A stretch of DNA of 59,486 bases from a virus, in IMG/VR virus record IMGVR_UViG_3300027917_000004, positions 1 through 59,486 of that record; one strand, given 5' to 3'. Of the stretch, positions 18,298 to 26,144 are shown in pieces. Each line of letters starts with the position of its first letter. The first letter of the stretch is position 1. A model generated the notes under the pieces. The model was not told where the DNA came from. It was given only the letters and a program-made list of their open reading frames with translations, and did no database searches. A program made the translations under genes and the position numbers.

Positions 18298-19170
18298 ATG
18301 ACTTCGTCCTATACAACCAACAAAGTCCTCGAAAAGCCCGGCAACGGCGATTACGTCGATACATGGAACGTGCCTGTTAACGGCGACATGGATGTCATCG
18401 ACCAAGCTTTTGGTGGCGTTACATCTCTCAATGCGACAGGCGGCTCCGCAACTCTGACAGCGGCTCAATATCGTTCATTGATTTTGTCAATTTCTGGCGC
18501 AATGAGTGGTAACGTCACCTACACCATTCCATCCGGCAAGGGTGGAACTTGGATTGTTTACACAAACACATCAGATGTCTCCGGTGGTCCATATACCGTA
18601 ACTTTCGCTTCCGGCGGCGGTGGCACATCTGTTGTAACACCACGCGGTTATGTGGCTACAATTTACAGTGATGGTACGAACATCCAATTTGCGGACAACC
18701 GTCCACTTACTCCTGCGGCAAACAGTGTTGATACTGCGGCTATTCAGGATGGGGCGGTTACTTATCCAAAAATTGATCCTGCATCTATCGCGGGTGCAGC
18801 TGAATTTCGTGCCAATACAAGCAGTCATCTTCTAGATACAACTGGGACGTGGGCATCGGCAGCTTTTGTGGCATTGACAGATGCGCCTTCAATTTCCGTC
18901 GATTTGTCCACGGGCATTAACTTTACTGTGACCCTTGGCGGCAACAGGACGCTTGCAAACCCGACCAATACAAAGGTTGGTCAGAGCGGCGTGATTATCG
19001 TCAATCAGGATTCAACTGGTGGCCGTACCCTGTCATTCAACAGCTATTACAAGTTCGCGAATGGCACGGCTCCGACGATCAGCACCTCGGCAAACTCTGT
19101 CAACGTGCTGTCCTACTATGTTGTCTCGTCCAGCTTCATTGTGGTTGCCGCTCTTACTGGGGTTGCCTAA
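18298..19170 (+). CDS. Tail fibre protein
   Basis: 290 residues beginning MTSSYTTNKVLEKPGNGDYVDTWNVPVN ... DVIDQAFGG (residues 1-41), a start common to phage tail-fibre attachment proteins in marine and freshwater phages. The rest is Thr/Ser-rich beta sequence (LTAAQYRSLILSISGAMSGN; GGNRTLANPTNTKVGQSGVI). Overlaps the next glycine-rich gene at TAATG, so the two probably form a fibre and tip pair. Confidence 0.78.
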   Translation: MTSSYTTNKVLEKPGNGDYVDTWNVPVNGDMDVIDQAFGGVTSLNATGGSATLTAAQYRSLILSISGAMSGNVTYTIPSGKGGTWIVYTNTSDVSGGPYTVTFASGGGGTSVVTPRGYVATIYSDGTNIQFADNRPLTPAANSVDTAAIQDGAVTYPKIDPASIAGAAEFRANTSSHLLDTTGTWASAAFVALTDAPSISVDLSTGINFTVTLGGNRTLANPTNTKVGQSGVIIVNQDSTGGRTLSFNSYYKFANGTAPTISTSANSVNVLSYYVVSSSFIVVAALTGVA

Positions 19171-20000
19171 TGATTCCGGGGCTGTCTAACGCCTTGTTCC
19201 TGTCGCAAGGGTTCATCGTCGCAACTGGCGGCACGATTACCTTTGACGGCAATTATAAAATTCACACCTTCACTTCGAGCGACAATTTCATTGTCACTTC
19301 GGGTTCTGGGCTTGTCCAATATCTTCTCGTTGGCGGCGGTGGTGGTGGTGGCGCACAAACTGGCGGCGGTGGCGGCGGGGGTGGTTATTTGACGGGTACG
19401 TCACTCGTCTCTCCGCAAACCTATGCTGTAGCTGTGGGCGTTGGTGGTGCGAACGGATATGCGGTCAACACCAGTTTTTGCTACAATGGACAGAACGGCG
19501 GCAACACGACCTTCAATAGCATTCTTGCTTATGGCGGCGGTGGCGGCAGGTCCGCTAACGGAAACACATATGTGAGCGGCGACCTCAACGGTCTGTCAAC
19601 CACCTACGGCGGCTCTGGCGGTGGCGGTAACACTGGAAACAATGTCGCTGGACAGGGTTATGCTGGCGGCACGGCTAGTGGGATTGCTGCGGGCGGCGGC
19701 GGTGCTGGTGCTAATACCACGAATGGCACAGGCGGCGATGGCCTCCAGAGCAGCATTACAGGCACAGCTATCTACTATGCTGGCGGCGGTGGCGGTGGCG
19801 GCTCCAACAACAACGGTACGCAGTACGCTGGTGGACAAGGCGGTGGCGGCACTGGACGCGGCACAGGATCGTCAGGAACGGTTGGCACCAATGGTCTCGG
19901 CGGTGGTGGTGGCGGCGGTGGTCAGAACGGCTCTGGTGGCCTGTATTCTGGCGGCGCAGGTGGTAGCGGTGTTGCCATCATCCGCTACCAGTACAAGTGA
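19170..20000 (+). CDS. Glycine-rich fibre-tip adhesin
   Basis: 276 residues. After an N-terminal beta segment (ITFDGNYKIHTFTSSDNFIV, residues about 21-40) the protein is dominated by GGGGG runs separated by short variable loops and closes with GGAGGSGVAIIRYQYK, the layout of glycine-rich adhesin domains with polyglycine-II packing in phage receptor-binding proteins. It resembles the C-terminal domain of the giant adhesin. It is the last gene of the late block; its 3' end overlaps the leftward glycosyltransferase gene by 23 nt. Confidence 0.82.
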   Translation: MIPGLSNALFLSQGFIVATGGTITFDGNYKIHTFTSSDNFIVTSGSGLVQYLLVGGGGGGGAQTGGGGGGGGYLTGTSLVSPQTYAVAVGVGGANGYAVNTSFCYNGQNGGNTTFNSILAYGGGGGRSANGNTYVSGDLNGLSTTYGGSGGGGNTGNNVAGQGYAGGTASGIAAGGGGAGANTTNGTGGDGLQSSITGTAIYYAGGGGGGGSNNNGTQYAGGQGGGGTGRGTGSSGTVGTNGLGGGGGGGGQNGSGGLYSGGAGGSGVAIIRYQYK

Positions 20001-20727
20001 ACAATTCACTGAATAAGCAATCGTTTTTCTCAATCCATTCTGGCGTGATGTCTTTAATGATGTCACGCCAGAACGTCTCGAAGATATGGATAGCGCATGG
20101 GTTCCCCATGATGTCTTTAGCTTCCTGCTTTAGCGCCGGATCAAACATCCAATTCTTCGACAGGTCAAATGGGCAGAAGAACCTATGACTTAGCGGGTTA
20201 TAGTGCGGGTCATAGAAAGGGTCGTGGGTCATTTCATATGGCACGACCACGCCGCCGTAAGCCCACACAGGATTGCTCATTGCCTCCGGCATACGCTCTA
20301 ACCAACCTTTAATGAACTCATTGCCGGGTGGCGTTGCCATGAAGGCATTGCAGATCGACTCGCAAAACGCCGTCTCCCAACAGAACGACAAGATGGTATC
20401 GTCATACGGTTTAAATTGCCGCAGCGAGATCATGTCGGTATCCATGTAGATTCCGCCATGCTCATAGAGGATTTGAAGGCGCATCACATCAGACACATAT
20501 TGAGGCCAAACGATATCAGACCCGCCAATATGGGTTGGAATATCGCACTTTATTTTTGTGACAAATGGCAAAGGAACGCTGCTAGGCGCGTTTGTCCAAA
20601 TGACAACTTCATGGTCTGGGTAGGTGCTTATTGCCGTCTTAACAGCAAGTGTATTTACGATAGACCACGGGCGTGTCTTTTCAGTCCACGGATAAATGAA
20701 GTGAATTTTTTTAGGTATTTCAGTCAT
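19978..20727 (-). CDS. Glycosyltransferase with DXD motif (GT32/OCH1-like)
   Basis: 249 residues starting IPKKIHFIYPWTEKTRPWS. The core SDVMRLQILYEHGGIYMDTDMISL has the DTD metal-binding motif of the sugar-binding-region DXD glycosyltransferases (Gly_transf_sug). A late AIHIFETFW... segment fits the family. The gene is convergent with the glycine-rich adhesin gene and is the most distal of the leftward block. It may modify host surface sugars or phage components; the acceptor is unknown. Confidence 0.85.
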   Translation of the reverse strand: MTEIPKKIHFIYPWTEKTRPWSIVNTLAVKTAISTYPDHEVVIWTNAPSSVPLPFVTKIKCDIPTHIGGSDIVWPQYVSDVMRLQILYEHGGIYMDTDMISLRQFKPYDDTILSFCWETAFCESICNAFMATPPGNEFIKGWLERMPEAMSNPVWAYGGVVVPYEMTHDPFYDPHYNPLSHRFFCPFDLSKNWMFDPALKQEAKDIMGNPCAIHIFETFWRDIIKDITPEWIEKNDCLFSELFTCTGSG

Positions 20728-20989
20728 GACGAATAAATCTTTTTTCTCGCGCTACGACCATGCTGATCGGGTCTTGGTTCATTGTTAGGTATTTTTCGCC
20801 GCTGGCAGCGTCCTCAAAGCAATCAAGGTAGCAGACCAAACGGTGATCTGGGCGTGAGGTGAAAATCTGGTCTCCGTCACCGTCTTCGTAGCAATACCCA
20901 TATGGCGCGTCCAGATCAGGCCTACGCAGCCAACCAAATGACCAGTGCCATCCAGACTTGATATATTTATCTTGTAGATAGTGGGACAT
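20720..20989 (-). CDS. Hypothetical protein, 89 aa
   Basis: A short protein rich in aromatic residues and Asp (GWHWSFGWLRRPDLDAPYGYCYEDGDGDQ), without a recognised family. Its 3' end overlaps the glycosyltransferase start by 8 nt and its start overlaps the upstream gene, so it is translated as part of the leftward operon. Confidence 0.6.
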   Translation of the reverse strand: MSHYLQDKYIKSGWHWSFGWLRRPDLDAPYGYCYEDGDGDQIFTSRPDHRLVCYLDCFEDAASGEKYLTMNQDPISMVVAREKRFIRHD

Positions 20990-21179
20990 TAGAAACTCTT
21001 CCGTAAGTTAGATTAGAATCAGCTTTGATGTCGTTATTTTTCCATGTCCAGCATTCGCCGTCCATCTGAAAGCATACCCATAGAAGATCGTGATCTGGAC
21101 CATAGTCAATAAGGATGTGCGCTATTGCTGGCCCTTTAGGCGTTTTAACTTGAAGCGGCGGGTTAAGCTGCAACATCAT
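20967..21179 (-). CDS. Conserved hypothetical phage protein, 70 aa
   Basis: MLQLNPPLQVKTPKGPAIAH ... YGPDHDLLWVCFQMDGECWTW is a pattern I know from many phage genomes, always as a small stand-alone protein; its function is not established. One base separates it from the GcrA-like gene upstream and it overlaps the next gene downstream by 23 nt. Confidence 0.75.
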   Translation of the reverse strand: MMLQLNPPLQVKTPKGPAIAHILIDYGPDHDLLWVCFQMDGECWTWKNNDIKADSNLTYGRVSNVPLSTR

Positions 21180-21180
21180 C

Positions 21181-21657
21181 TTAGGCCTTTTTTAAAATAA
21201 ATCTGGACGCATTGCTCTTCTCTCGCTTTTCAGCCGGATAGAGGCAAAGCTTGTGATGCTCTTCGCAGTAGCTCTGCTTCCAAGTAGGTTGGCCGCAAAA
21301 CCGATATTCTTTGGGGCTTATTTCCTTAATTGGATAGCGGCACATATCGATCCCAAGCTCCATAAGGCCATAGCCCATTAGCTTACGTTTCTCGGCCATT
21401 CGCTCACTAGCGATCCGTTTGATCTCTGCGGATTCTTCTTCTTTTGTTTTCTTTGGTGCGGTCTTTGCCCTTTTAAGGGCTTTTACGGATGGTTGAATTG
21501 GAACCTTATAGCCAACAAAGCCCTCCCTTCGCAGACGATGGATTCGACCCATAATTACGTTTCGCGTAACGCCAAAGTGGTTAGCTAATTCAGATGAGGT
21601 AGCCCCCTGATCCCACATCTTCAGCATGTCTTTGTCTTTATCGGTCAACGTAATCAT
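21181..21657 (-). CDS. GcrA-type cell cycle regulator homologue
   Basis: 158 residues with the two-part GcrA layout. Residues about 3-47 are a helix-turn-helix (DKDKDMLKMWDQGATSSELA, FGVTRNVIMGRIHRL), the DNA-binding domain that in Caulobacter GcrA reads GANTC sites methylated by CcrM. A Lys/Glu-rich linker follows, then MCRYPI ... YRFCGQPTWKQSYCEEHHKLC (about 106-142), equivalent to the C-terminal CRWPIGDP...FHFCG...YCxHH domain of GcrA that contacts sigma-70. Both parts are intact, so it could redirect host RNA polymerase to phage or host promoters. GcrA is essentially alphaproteobacterial, which supports the host assignment. Family call from motifs only. Confidence 0.85.
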   Translation of the reverse strand: MITLTDKDKDMLKMWDQGATSSELANHFGVTRNVIMGRIHRLRREGFVGYKVPIQPSVKALKRAKTAPKKTKEEESAEIKRIASERMAEKRKLMGYGLMELGIDMCRYPIKEISPKEYRFCGQPTWKQSYCEEHHKLCLYPAEKREKSNASRFILKKA

Positions 21658-21668
21658 GGGTCTATTCC

Positions 21669-22064
21669 TTATTCAGACTTTGGTTCTGGTGTCGGCATCG
21701 TTGTAGCGACAGGCTGCGGGTTCGGCATTGCGGGGCGAACAGGCGCAAACTTACGCGCCATCGTCGCAATATCCTCTTCCAGAGCAACCTTTACCTGTTC
21801 TTCCGCTTGGCTAAATTGTGCGGCAAAGGCCAGATAATTGATGCCATCGACATAGTTGTCATCCAATGTACGAGAGCTACTGATGCGAGCCATTTTCATG
21901 GAATGCATAATCATCGCGATATCATACATAGTGACTTGCTTATCCAGCATCAGCGTTGCCAATTTGGCAGCGCGATCAAACGTATCCTCCACGCTTCCGT
22001 AGCGGCGGCCCCTGTCGCCCAGTGTTGTTACTGAAGCCTTCAGAATATCCGTATGATTCGTCAT
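21669..22064 (-). CDS. Conserved phage protein (DUF6378-like)
   Basis: 131 residues. TLGDRGRRYGSVEDTFDRAAKLATLML and DIAMIMHSMKMARI ... DNYVDGINYLAFA match a small phage family in which RG.xYG, a Met/Lys-rich helix and D.Y.D.INY recur. The C-terminus is a Pro-rich tail. I chose ATG 22064, which has GGAGAAAGGG upstream, over a TTG 24 nt earlier. It overlaps the 3' end of the next upstream gene by 89 nt. Function unknown. Confidence 0.72.
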   Translation of the reverse strand: MTNHTDILKASVTTLGDRGRRYGSVEDTFDRAAKLATLMLDKQVTMYDIAMIMHSMKMARISSSRTLDDNYVDGINYLAFAAQFSQAEEQVKVALEEDIATMARKFAPVRPAMPNPQPVATTMPTPEPKSE

Positions 22065-22326
22065 CGTTTTCCCTTTCTCCATATTCAAAGAACTCTTGCA
22101 CCTTGCCGATATGCGAGGTGTTTATCAGAAGCTCGCCCTTGTCGTTCCAGATCACCTTGCCGGTTACATCGTCGCGGCGTCTGTAAAACAATTGAGCTTT
22201 GATAAATTCGTAATCGTTGATGACCCTGCAAAACTGATCGATGTTTTCACTTGGATGCTCAACGGTAATTTGATGCACAGAGTAACCCTGTGCGCTAGGC
22301 ATATGCATCGTGATGAGAAGCTTCAC
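21976..22326 (-). CDS. Hypothetical protein, 116 aa
   Basis: Chosen start is GTG 22326 preceded by GGAGAG, giving (M)KLLITMHMPSAQGYSVHQIT. The first ~90 residues look like a compact alpha/beta domain; the last ~25 (DDESYGYSEGFSNNTGRQG) are low complexity and overlap the next gene by 89 nt in another frame. The start overlaps the HNH gene stop. No family recognised. Confidence 0.65.
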   Translation of the reverse strand: MKLLITMHMPSAQGYSVHQITVEHPSENIDQFCRVINDYEFIKAQLFYRRRDDVTGKVIWNDKGELLINTSHIGKVQEFFEYGERENDDESYGYSEGFSNNTGRQGPPLRKRGGYV

Positions 22327-22673
22327 GATTCTCTCCTTACAACTGTCCCATCCATTCGCTTCTTCCATTTGGAATGGCGTCCTCCGGGCATTGGGTTTTT
22401 GGACTTTAGTTCAGCGCCGATGTGACGCTGGTGGATGCGTTTGACCTTGGCGATCTTAGGCATATCCACGGTAGAAGTGTGAACACGATGGCACTTCCGA
22501 TGGGCAACCAGCCAGTTTGACTCATCATCAGCACCGCCACACTCAAGAGGAATTTCGTGGCTAACATCCCAATCTTCTCCCGGCACAACCTTCAAGCTGC
22601 ACAGATGGCAAACACCCATATGGCGCGTGAAGATTTCTACCCTCATCTTTGCTGTGATACGTTTCCGCTTCAT
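22323..22673 (-). CDS. HNH endonuclease
   Basis: 116 residues with a classic HNH site: VCHLC ... VSHEIPLECGGADDESNWLVAHRKCH, that is CxxC, the DxSHE-type first histidine, an Asn and a closing H-C-H. Small stand-alone HNH proteins in early phage operons may be mobile endonucleases or act on host DNA. It overlaps both neighbours by a few bases, so it is well integrated in the operon. Confidence 0.85.
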   Translation of the reverse strand: MKRKRITAKMRVEIFTRHMGVCHLCSLKVVPGEDWDVSHEIPLECGGADDESNWLVAHRKCHRVHTSTVDMPKIAKVKRIHQRHIGAELKSKNPMPGGRHSKWKKRMDGTVVRRES

Positions 22674-23152
22674 AGCTCATAGTTCCCTTTGACCCAGTTA
22701 AAGATCGTTTGCGGGTCTGTAAGTTCTTCCTGCTTAATCCACCATGCTGGAGCGCCAGTATTGTCTTGGTCAGACTTGTCTTTCTTTTTAGCTTTATGGC
22801 CTGATATCCCGCCTACAATAGTGTAGTTGGGGCATTCTGTTATCACCAGCACATATACAAAACTCTCTGGATCATTGTCTCTGATGATCAGATGTCCATC
22901 TTTGCGGGTTGTAGACCGCACATGGATATTTGCAACATCAGGGTCTTTGAATGACCCGACATGACCGCTCCAGTATACACCCATAGCCTTTGCCACAGCA
23001 AGTTCTGCACAAGCGCCATCGATGTCGTAAGACCATTCGCTTTTGTAGGCGTGTTTGTACCTATTCAAGCTTTTATGGATGCTGTCGAGGCGTCGAGCTA
23101 GGCCCACATGGGCAGCCATCATCACCTCTTCATCGCTCAATTTAATGATCAA
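22670..23152 (-). CDS. Conserved phage protein, possible nuclease fold
   Basis: 160 residues. YDIDGACAELAVAKAMGVYW ... DPDVANIHVRSTTRKDGHLIIRDNDPESFVYVLV (residues about 42-106) gives an E, then D(V)xxxxVR(S/T)T, then DxD order that resembles PD-(D/E)XK-type folds, although the lysine of the core is replaced. It overlaps the HNH gene stop and the upstream gene by 4 nt. The nuclease suggestion is weak; as a conserved phage protein it is familiar. Confidence 0.65.
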   Translation of the reverse strand: MIIKLSDEEVMMAAHVGLARRLDSIHKSLNRYKHAYKSEWSYDIDGACAELAVAKAMGVYWSGHVGSFKDPDVANIHVRSTTRKDGHLIIRDNDPESFVYVLVITECPNYTIVGGISGHKAKKKDKSDQDNTGAPAWWIKQEELTDPQTIFNWVKGNYEL

Positions 23153-23430
23153 TTTCTGGTCTCGTTTTTGTTTTCGTCTTCATCCTCTTCACCAACCATT
23201 TCTGCCATCTGCTTGATGGTAAAGATCATGCTGGCAAAGATATTGGCGGTTTCGGCCATAGCAAGAGCAGGGTCTTCCGTGTTGCTCAAAACGCTCTGCA
23301 TCAGCAAAGACACAAGAATGGCGACACGATCTTCATATTGCAGACCCTCAGATAATTCATGGAACGCTTGAGAAATCTTAGACAAATCTTGGGCGTGTTT
23401 TAAAAGCTCATCGGATTCTTTTTTATTCAT
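23149..23430 (-). CDS. Hypothetical helical acidic protein, 93 aa
   Basis: Entirely helical by composition (SDELLKHAQDLSKISQAFHEL; AETANIFASMIFTIKQMAEM) with an acidic Glu/Asp/Asn tail. No motif recognised. It lies between the nuclease-like gene and a helical protein upstream in the recombination operon. Confidence 0.6.
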   Translation of the reverse strand: MNKKESDELLKHAQDLSKISQAFHELSEGLQYEDRVAILVSLLMQSVLSNTEDPALAMAETANIFASMIFTIKQMAEMVGEEDEDENKNETRN

Positions 23431-23442
23431 TTTTAACCCCTA

Positions 23443-23760
23443 TTAAAGTTTCATTTCAGCGCGTCTGGTGGCCTCATGTGACTGCCATTCACTGAATTGC
23501 ATACGGATATATTCTAGCTGAACTTTGAGAAGAGCCGCCTTTTTACGCGCCTCAACCATTTCTGTGATGTAATCTGTCCAAGGCGTGGATGCCTTAACGG
23601 TCATCTCCGCCTTTGACACGGGCATGTCGCCCAGATCGGCCATGCTCTTGGAAAGGAAAGCCGACTTGGTTTCCTCCAAGATGCTGGCGGCAGAATCCGC
23701 ATCGACCCATTTTTTGGCGACGATGCGGAACTGCTCAGATAGTGGAAGATTGCTGTCCAT
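23443..23760 (-). CDS. Hypothetical helical protein, 105 aa
   Basis: Predicted long helices (FRIVAKKWVDADSAASILEE; YITEMVEARKKAALLKVQLE) and no catalytic motif. It starts on the stop codon of the SSB-like gene (TAATG), so the two are translationally coupled, suggesting a role in the same recombination or replication module. Confidence 0.62.
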   Translation of the reverse strand: MDSNLPLSEQFRIVAKKWVDADSAASILEETKSAFLSKSMADLGDMPVSKAEMTVKASTPWTDYITEMVEARKKAALLKVQLEYIRMQFSEWQSHEATRRAEMKL

Positions 23761-24017
23761 TAAAAAGGGAAATCCGAGTTATCTTTTGCAGCTGGAGCAG
23801 GACGCTCTTCGCGCTGATCATACTCAGGCTTCTGTTCCTTTTCACGGAAAGACATGCTGATCCACTTCTCGCCGTTCTTGTCGGTCTTTACCCATGCATT
23901 GACCCAGACATCGCGTCCAAAGATGCGAGCAGAGCCTGTCATGTCGGCAGACTTTTCGTTTTGCTTATTGCGGTTCTTAAAGATTGAACCGCTCAGATCA
24001 CGGACTTCATAGGCCAT
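23760..24017 (-). CDS. Single-stranded DNA binding-like protein
   Basis: 85 residues: a beta-rich core (GSIFKNRNKQNEKSADMTGS, VWVNAWVKTDKNGEKWISMS) followed by a flexible charged linker and the end DNSDFPF. The acidic-aromatic tip resembles the C-terminal tail by which SSB proteins (DDDIPF in E. coli) recruit partners. Placed next to a YqaJ exonuclease and ERF annealing protein, an SSB-like role is likely. The core is shorter than a usual OB-fold SSB, so this is an inference. Confidence 0.65.
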   Translation of the reverse strand: MAYEVRDLSGSIFKNRNKQNEKSADMTGSARIFGRDVWVNAWVKTDKNGEKWISMSFREKEQKPEYDQREERPAPAAKDNSDFPF

Positions 24018-24658
24018 TAGAATTTTTCCTTCTTACATGCTGCCTCAAGGGCGACAATCTTGTCTTCAAGCTCAGACAAGAATTTCTCAACTTCGCGTTC
24101 AAGCTCAATGATGAGTTCGTCATCACGCTCAATCCGCGCCATGAACAGTTGCATTTCTTCCGGCATACGCGGGTCATACGATACGAAATCGCACCATTTG
24201 CGGCCCGTGCAAGCCATCTGCCATTGCATCTGGGTGATGTATTTGGACGGTGCAGTTTTGCCCAACAGCGTCTCAATATGAGTGGCTGTGTTGGGGCATT
24301 TGATCTCCACCAGACCTTCTTCAAGGACAAGGCCATCAGGAGAGGCCCCAGCCATGGTAATGGTAGGGTGGGAGACGAAGCCGACTTCCTCGACCAATAC
24401 GCCTTCGAGAGCTTCGTAGGCTGCACGGGCCATGGGTTCGGTATTCGTCCCCCACACCATCGCGGCATTTGAAAAGGAATCCCCCTGTTTCCCAGTCAAA
24501 CGCTCGCACACTAGCTCTGCCATATAGTTGGCGCGGCTGGTGCTATACCCGCTTTTCGTCTTGGCAATGATATCGGCTACGCGAGACGCGGTGACCTTAC
24601 CAAGACGGGCGGTAAACCATTGTTCAGACCTTTGGACTAATTCCTGCGTATTCACCAT
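24017..24658 (-). CDS. YqaJ-family recombination exonuclease
   Basis: 213 residues with the lambda-exonuclease/YqaJ pattern: RSEQWFTARLGKVTASR at the start, a helical segment (ANYMAELVCERLTG), WGTNTEPMARAAYE, and the PD-(D/E)XK core ASPDGLVLEEGLVEIKCPN, followed by Y..Q.QWQMACTGRKW. It would resect dsDNA ends 5' to 3' to give ssDNA for the ERF annealing protein encoded just upstream. The two are separated by an HNH gene, whose end overlaps this gene by 35 nt; RBS AAGGAG lies inside the HNH gene. Confidence 0.93.
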   Translation of the reverse strand: MVNTQELVQRSEQWFTARLGKVTASRVADIIAKTKSGYSTSRANYMAELVCERLTGKQGDSFSNAAMVWGTNTEPMARAAYEALEGVLVEEVGFVSHPTITMAGASPDGLVLEEGLVEIKCPNTATHIETLLGKTAPSKYITQMQWQMACTGRKWCDFVSYDPRMPEEMQLFMARIERDDELIIELEREVEKFLSELEDKIVALEAACKKEKF

Positions 24659-25118
24659 ATAGCTCCTTCTTGTAATTTATGTATGCGTTATGGGCTTCTT
24701 CAGCTGTTTTAAAAGTTCCTATTGTTATGAGCTTTTTATTATACGCAATTCTGGCAGCATACTTACCACTGCTTGCATTAATGCGAACACCCATAGGCAG
24801 GTTTTGTTTTTTTGCTCTTTTAAAATGGTTCCACGCATTTTGCGTAATTGTTGCATTACGCAAATTTTCTGGCCGATCATCTAAAGAGTTGCCGTTGATA
24901 TGATCAATGCAATCAGAAGGCCATTTACCGTGGACCATATAATATACTATCCTTGAGCGTTTTACTTTTTTCCCATTTATTTGAACAGCCCAATAAGTTT
25001 TTTTATTTGACGTAACGGGCGACCCAGCCTCTTTACCCAATAAACGTGGGTGTCGTTTAGGTGGATTGCGCCAAAACAACTTTCCAGTTTTTCTATCAAG
25101 GGTAAAAAGCTGTTCCAT
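24624..25118 (-). CDS. HNH homing endonuclease with AP2-like DNA-binding domain
   Basis: 164 residues. An NUMOD4/HNH_3-type half (FTLDRKTGKLFWRN; YMVHGKWPSDCIDHINGNSLDDRPENLR with the DHINGN catalytic core) is followed by an AP2-like DNA-binding half (MGVRINASSGKYAARIAYNK, IGTFKTAEEAHNAYINYKK). This is a typical mobile phage endonuclease, inserted between the annealing protein and its partner exonuclease. I chose ATG 25118, right after the ERF stop with AAGGGGG upstream, over one 21 nt earlier. Confidence 0.9.
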   Translation of the reverse strand: MEQLFTLDRKTGKLFWRNPPKRHPRLLGKEAGSPVTSNKKTYWAVQINGKKVKRSRIVYYMVHGKWPSDCIDHINGNSLDDRPENLRNATITQNAWNHFKRAKKQNLPMGVRINASSGKYAARIAYNKKLITIGTFKTAEEAHNAYINYKKELYGEYAGISPKV

Positions 25119-25119
25119 G

Positions 25120-25734
25120 TTAGGCCCCCTTAGCTGCATCAGCAGTGGCGGCTGTGGACTTCAACACCTTGAGGTGATTCGAGGGGAACATCTGACGGTC
25201 TTTGGCCGACAGTTCGGTCCAGAAGACACGAAGGGCCTCGCTGCCAAGGTTGGCTGCAATATCAGCCTGTTTGAACAGGTCGCTGTTAGCTGCGAGAGGC
25301 TTTCCGGGAACAGGGATGGGGTCGCCGTTCCGAATCAGGGGCGCACGCTCGACAGCGGAATTGCCGTCATCATCATCTGGCGCAAGGTTAAGGATTGCCA
25401 TAGCGCCTTGACGGCGGCCAAAGGTCAAAGCCCCAGCCAGACCATGCACATCCTGCTTATTTGCGGGCCAGAAGGTGGTCTCCGACATAAACTGACCAGA
25501 CTTGTGCAAGATCATGGTTTCGACCTCGACCCCGTTGTCACGGGTACGGGGGAACTGGATCAGCGACAAATCATTGACGGCCAGCGGCTCGCGAATCGCT
25601 TCGCGGATCGATGCCAGATCGGCAAACTTGCTCTTATAGAACGTGTTTTCGCGGTCTGCGCGAGCGTTCTCAATCATGCCCTGCGCCTTAGCAAGCGCGG
25701 TAGCCAATTCGATGATTTCATCAGACATTTTCAT
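25120..25734 (-). CDS. ERF-family ssDNA annealing recombinase
   Basis: 204 residues starting EIIELATALAKAQGMIENAR and FYKSKFADLASIREAIREPLAVNDLSLIQFP, then VETMILHKSGQFMSE and DVHGLAGALTFGRRQGAMAILNL. This matches the ERF superfamily (P22 Erf type), which anneals complementary single strands and can circularise or recombine phage DNA. It pairs functionally with YqaJ and the SSB-like protein in the same operon. RBS AAGGA precedes ATG 25734. Confidence 0.92.
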   Translation of the reverse strand: MKMSDEIIELATALAKAQGMIENARADRENTFYKSKFADLASIREAIREPLAVNDLSLIQFPRTRDNGVEVETMILHKSGQFMSETTFWPANKQDVHGLAGALTFGRRQGAMAILNLAPDDDDGNSAVERAPLIRNGDPIPVPGKPLAANSDLFKQADIAANLGSEALRVFWTELSAKDRQMFPSNHLKVLKSTAATADAAKGA

Positions 25735-25745
25735 GGTGTTGGTCC

Positions 25746-26045
25746 TTACCAGTTGTTATTCGCGTATTCTTCAGCACATGCAGTTTCGATATCTTCCATG
25801 AGATCACGGTCAGCTTGCATGATCTTGATCAGAGCTTGCTCAAATGATCGCGGGATCAGCGAGTTAGGCTGACGATCTGCAATAAACGAAATCTGGGAAA
25901 TCTCGACTTCGTTATTGACGATGTTGATGTCCAGCCAGCAATCGGTGATGAAGATGCTTTCCATACCCTTTGGCTCGTATTCCTCAAGGTGATAGATGAT
26001 CGGGTCGAGCATGACAGGTTCGGCATCAGGGTTATTAGCGTTCAT
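25746..26045 (-). CDS. Hypothetical protein, first gene of the leftward operon
   Basis: 99 residues, acidic, with LDPIIYHLEEYEPKGMESIF and an LIPRSFEQALIKIMQADRDL helix. No family recognised. It is the first gene behind the leftward promoter at about 26080-26103, so it would be among the earliest proteins made from that strand. Confidence 0.65.
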   Translation of the reverse strand: MNANNPDAEPVMLDPIIYHLEEYEPKGMESIFITDCWLDINIVNNEVEISQISFIADRQPNSLIPRSFEQALIKIMQADRDLMEDIETACAEEYANNNW

Positions 26046-26074
26046 ATCCGTATCTCCGTAAAACCAATATGCAG

Positions 26075-26103
26075 AACATAAGCCGCCCTAAAATCGTTGT
26101 CAA
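26075..26103 (-). promoter_or_regulatory. Leftward early promoter
   Basis: On the minus strand TTGACA (26098-26103) is followed after 17 nt by TATGTT (26075-26080), a near-consensus sigma-70 promoter reading into the leftward recombination operon. Its -35 box lies in the left half of the operator palindrome at 26097-26117. Confidence 0.78.
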
Positions 26104-26117
26104 GCCCGACTTGACAA
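26097..26117. promoter_or_regulatory. Operator palindrome shared by divergent promoters
   Basis: Perfect inverted repeat: arms TTGTCAAG (26097-26104) and CTTGACAA (26110-26117) with a 5-bp spacer CCCGA. Each arm contains the -35 hexamer of one of two divergent promoters, so a dimeric repressor bound here would shut both. The nearest candidate binder is the Cro/YdaS-like protein encoded at 26145. Confidence 0.75.
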
Positions 26118-26138
26118 ATCTTTTCGGGGCTGTATATT
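26111..26138 (+). promoter_or_regulatory. Rightward early promoter
   Basis: TTGACA (26111-26116), 16-nt spacer, TATATT (26133-26138). The start point expected about 7 nt after the -10 box falls at or next to the ATG at 26145, so the first transcript may be leaderless, like lambda cI mRNA from pRM. Confidence 0.8.
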
Positions 26139-26144
26139 GCCAGC

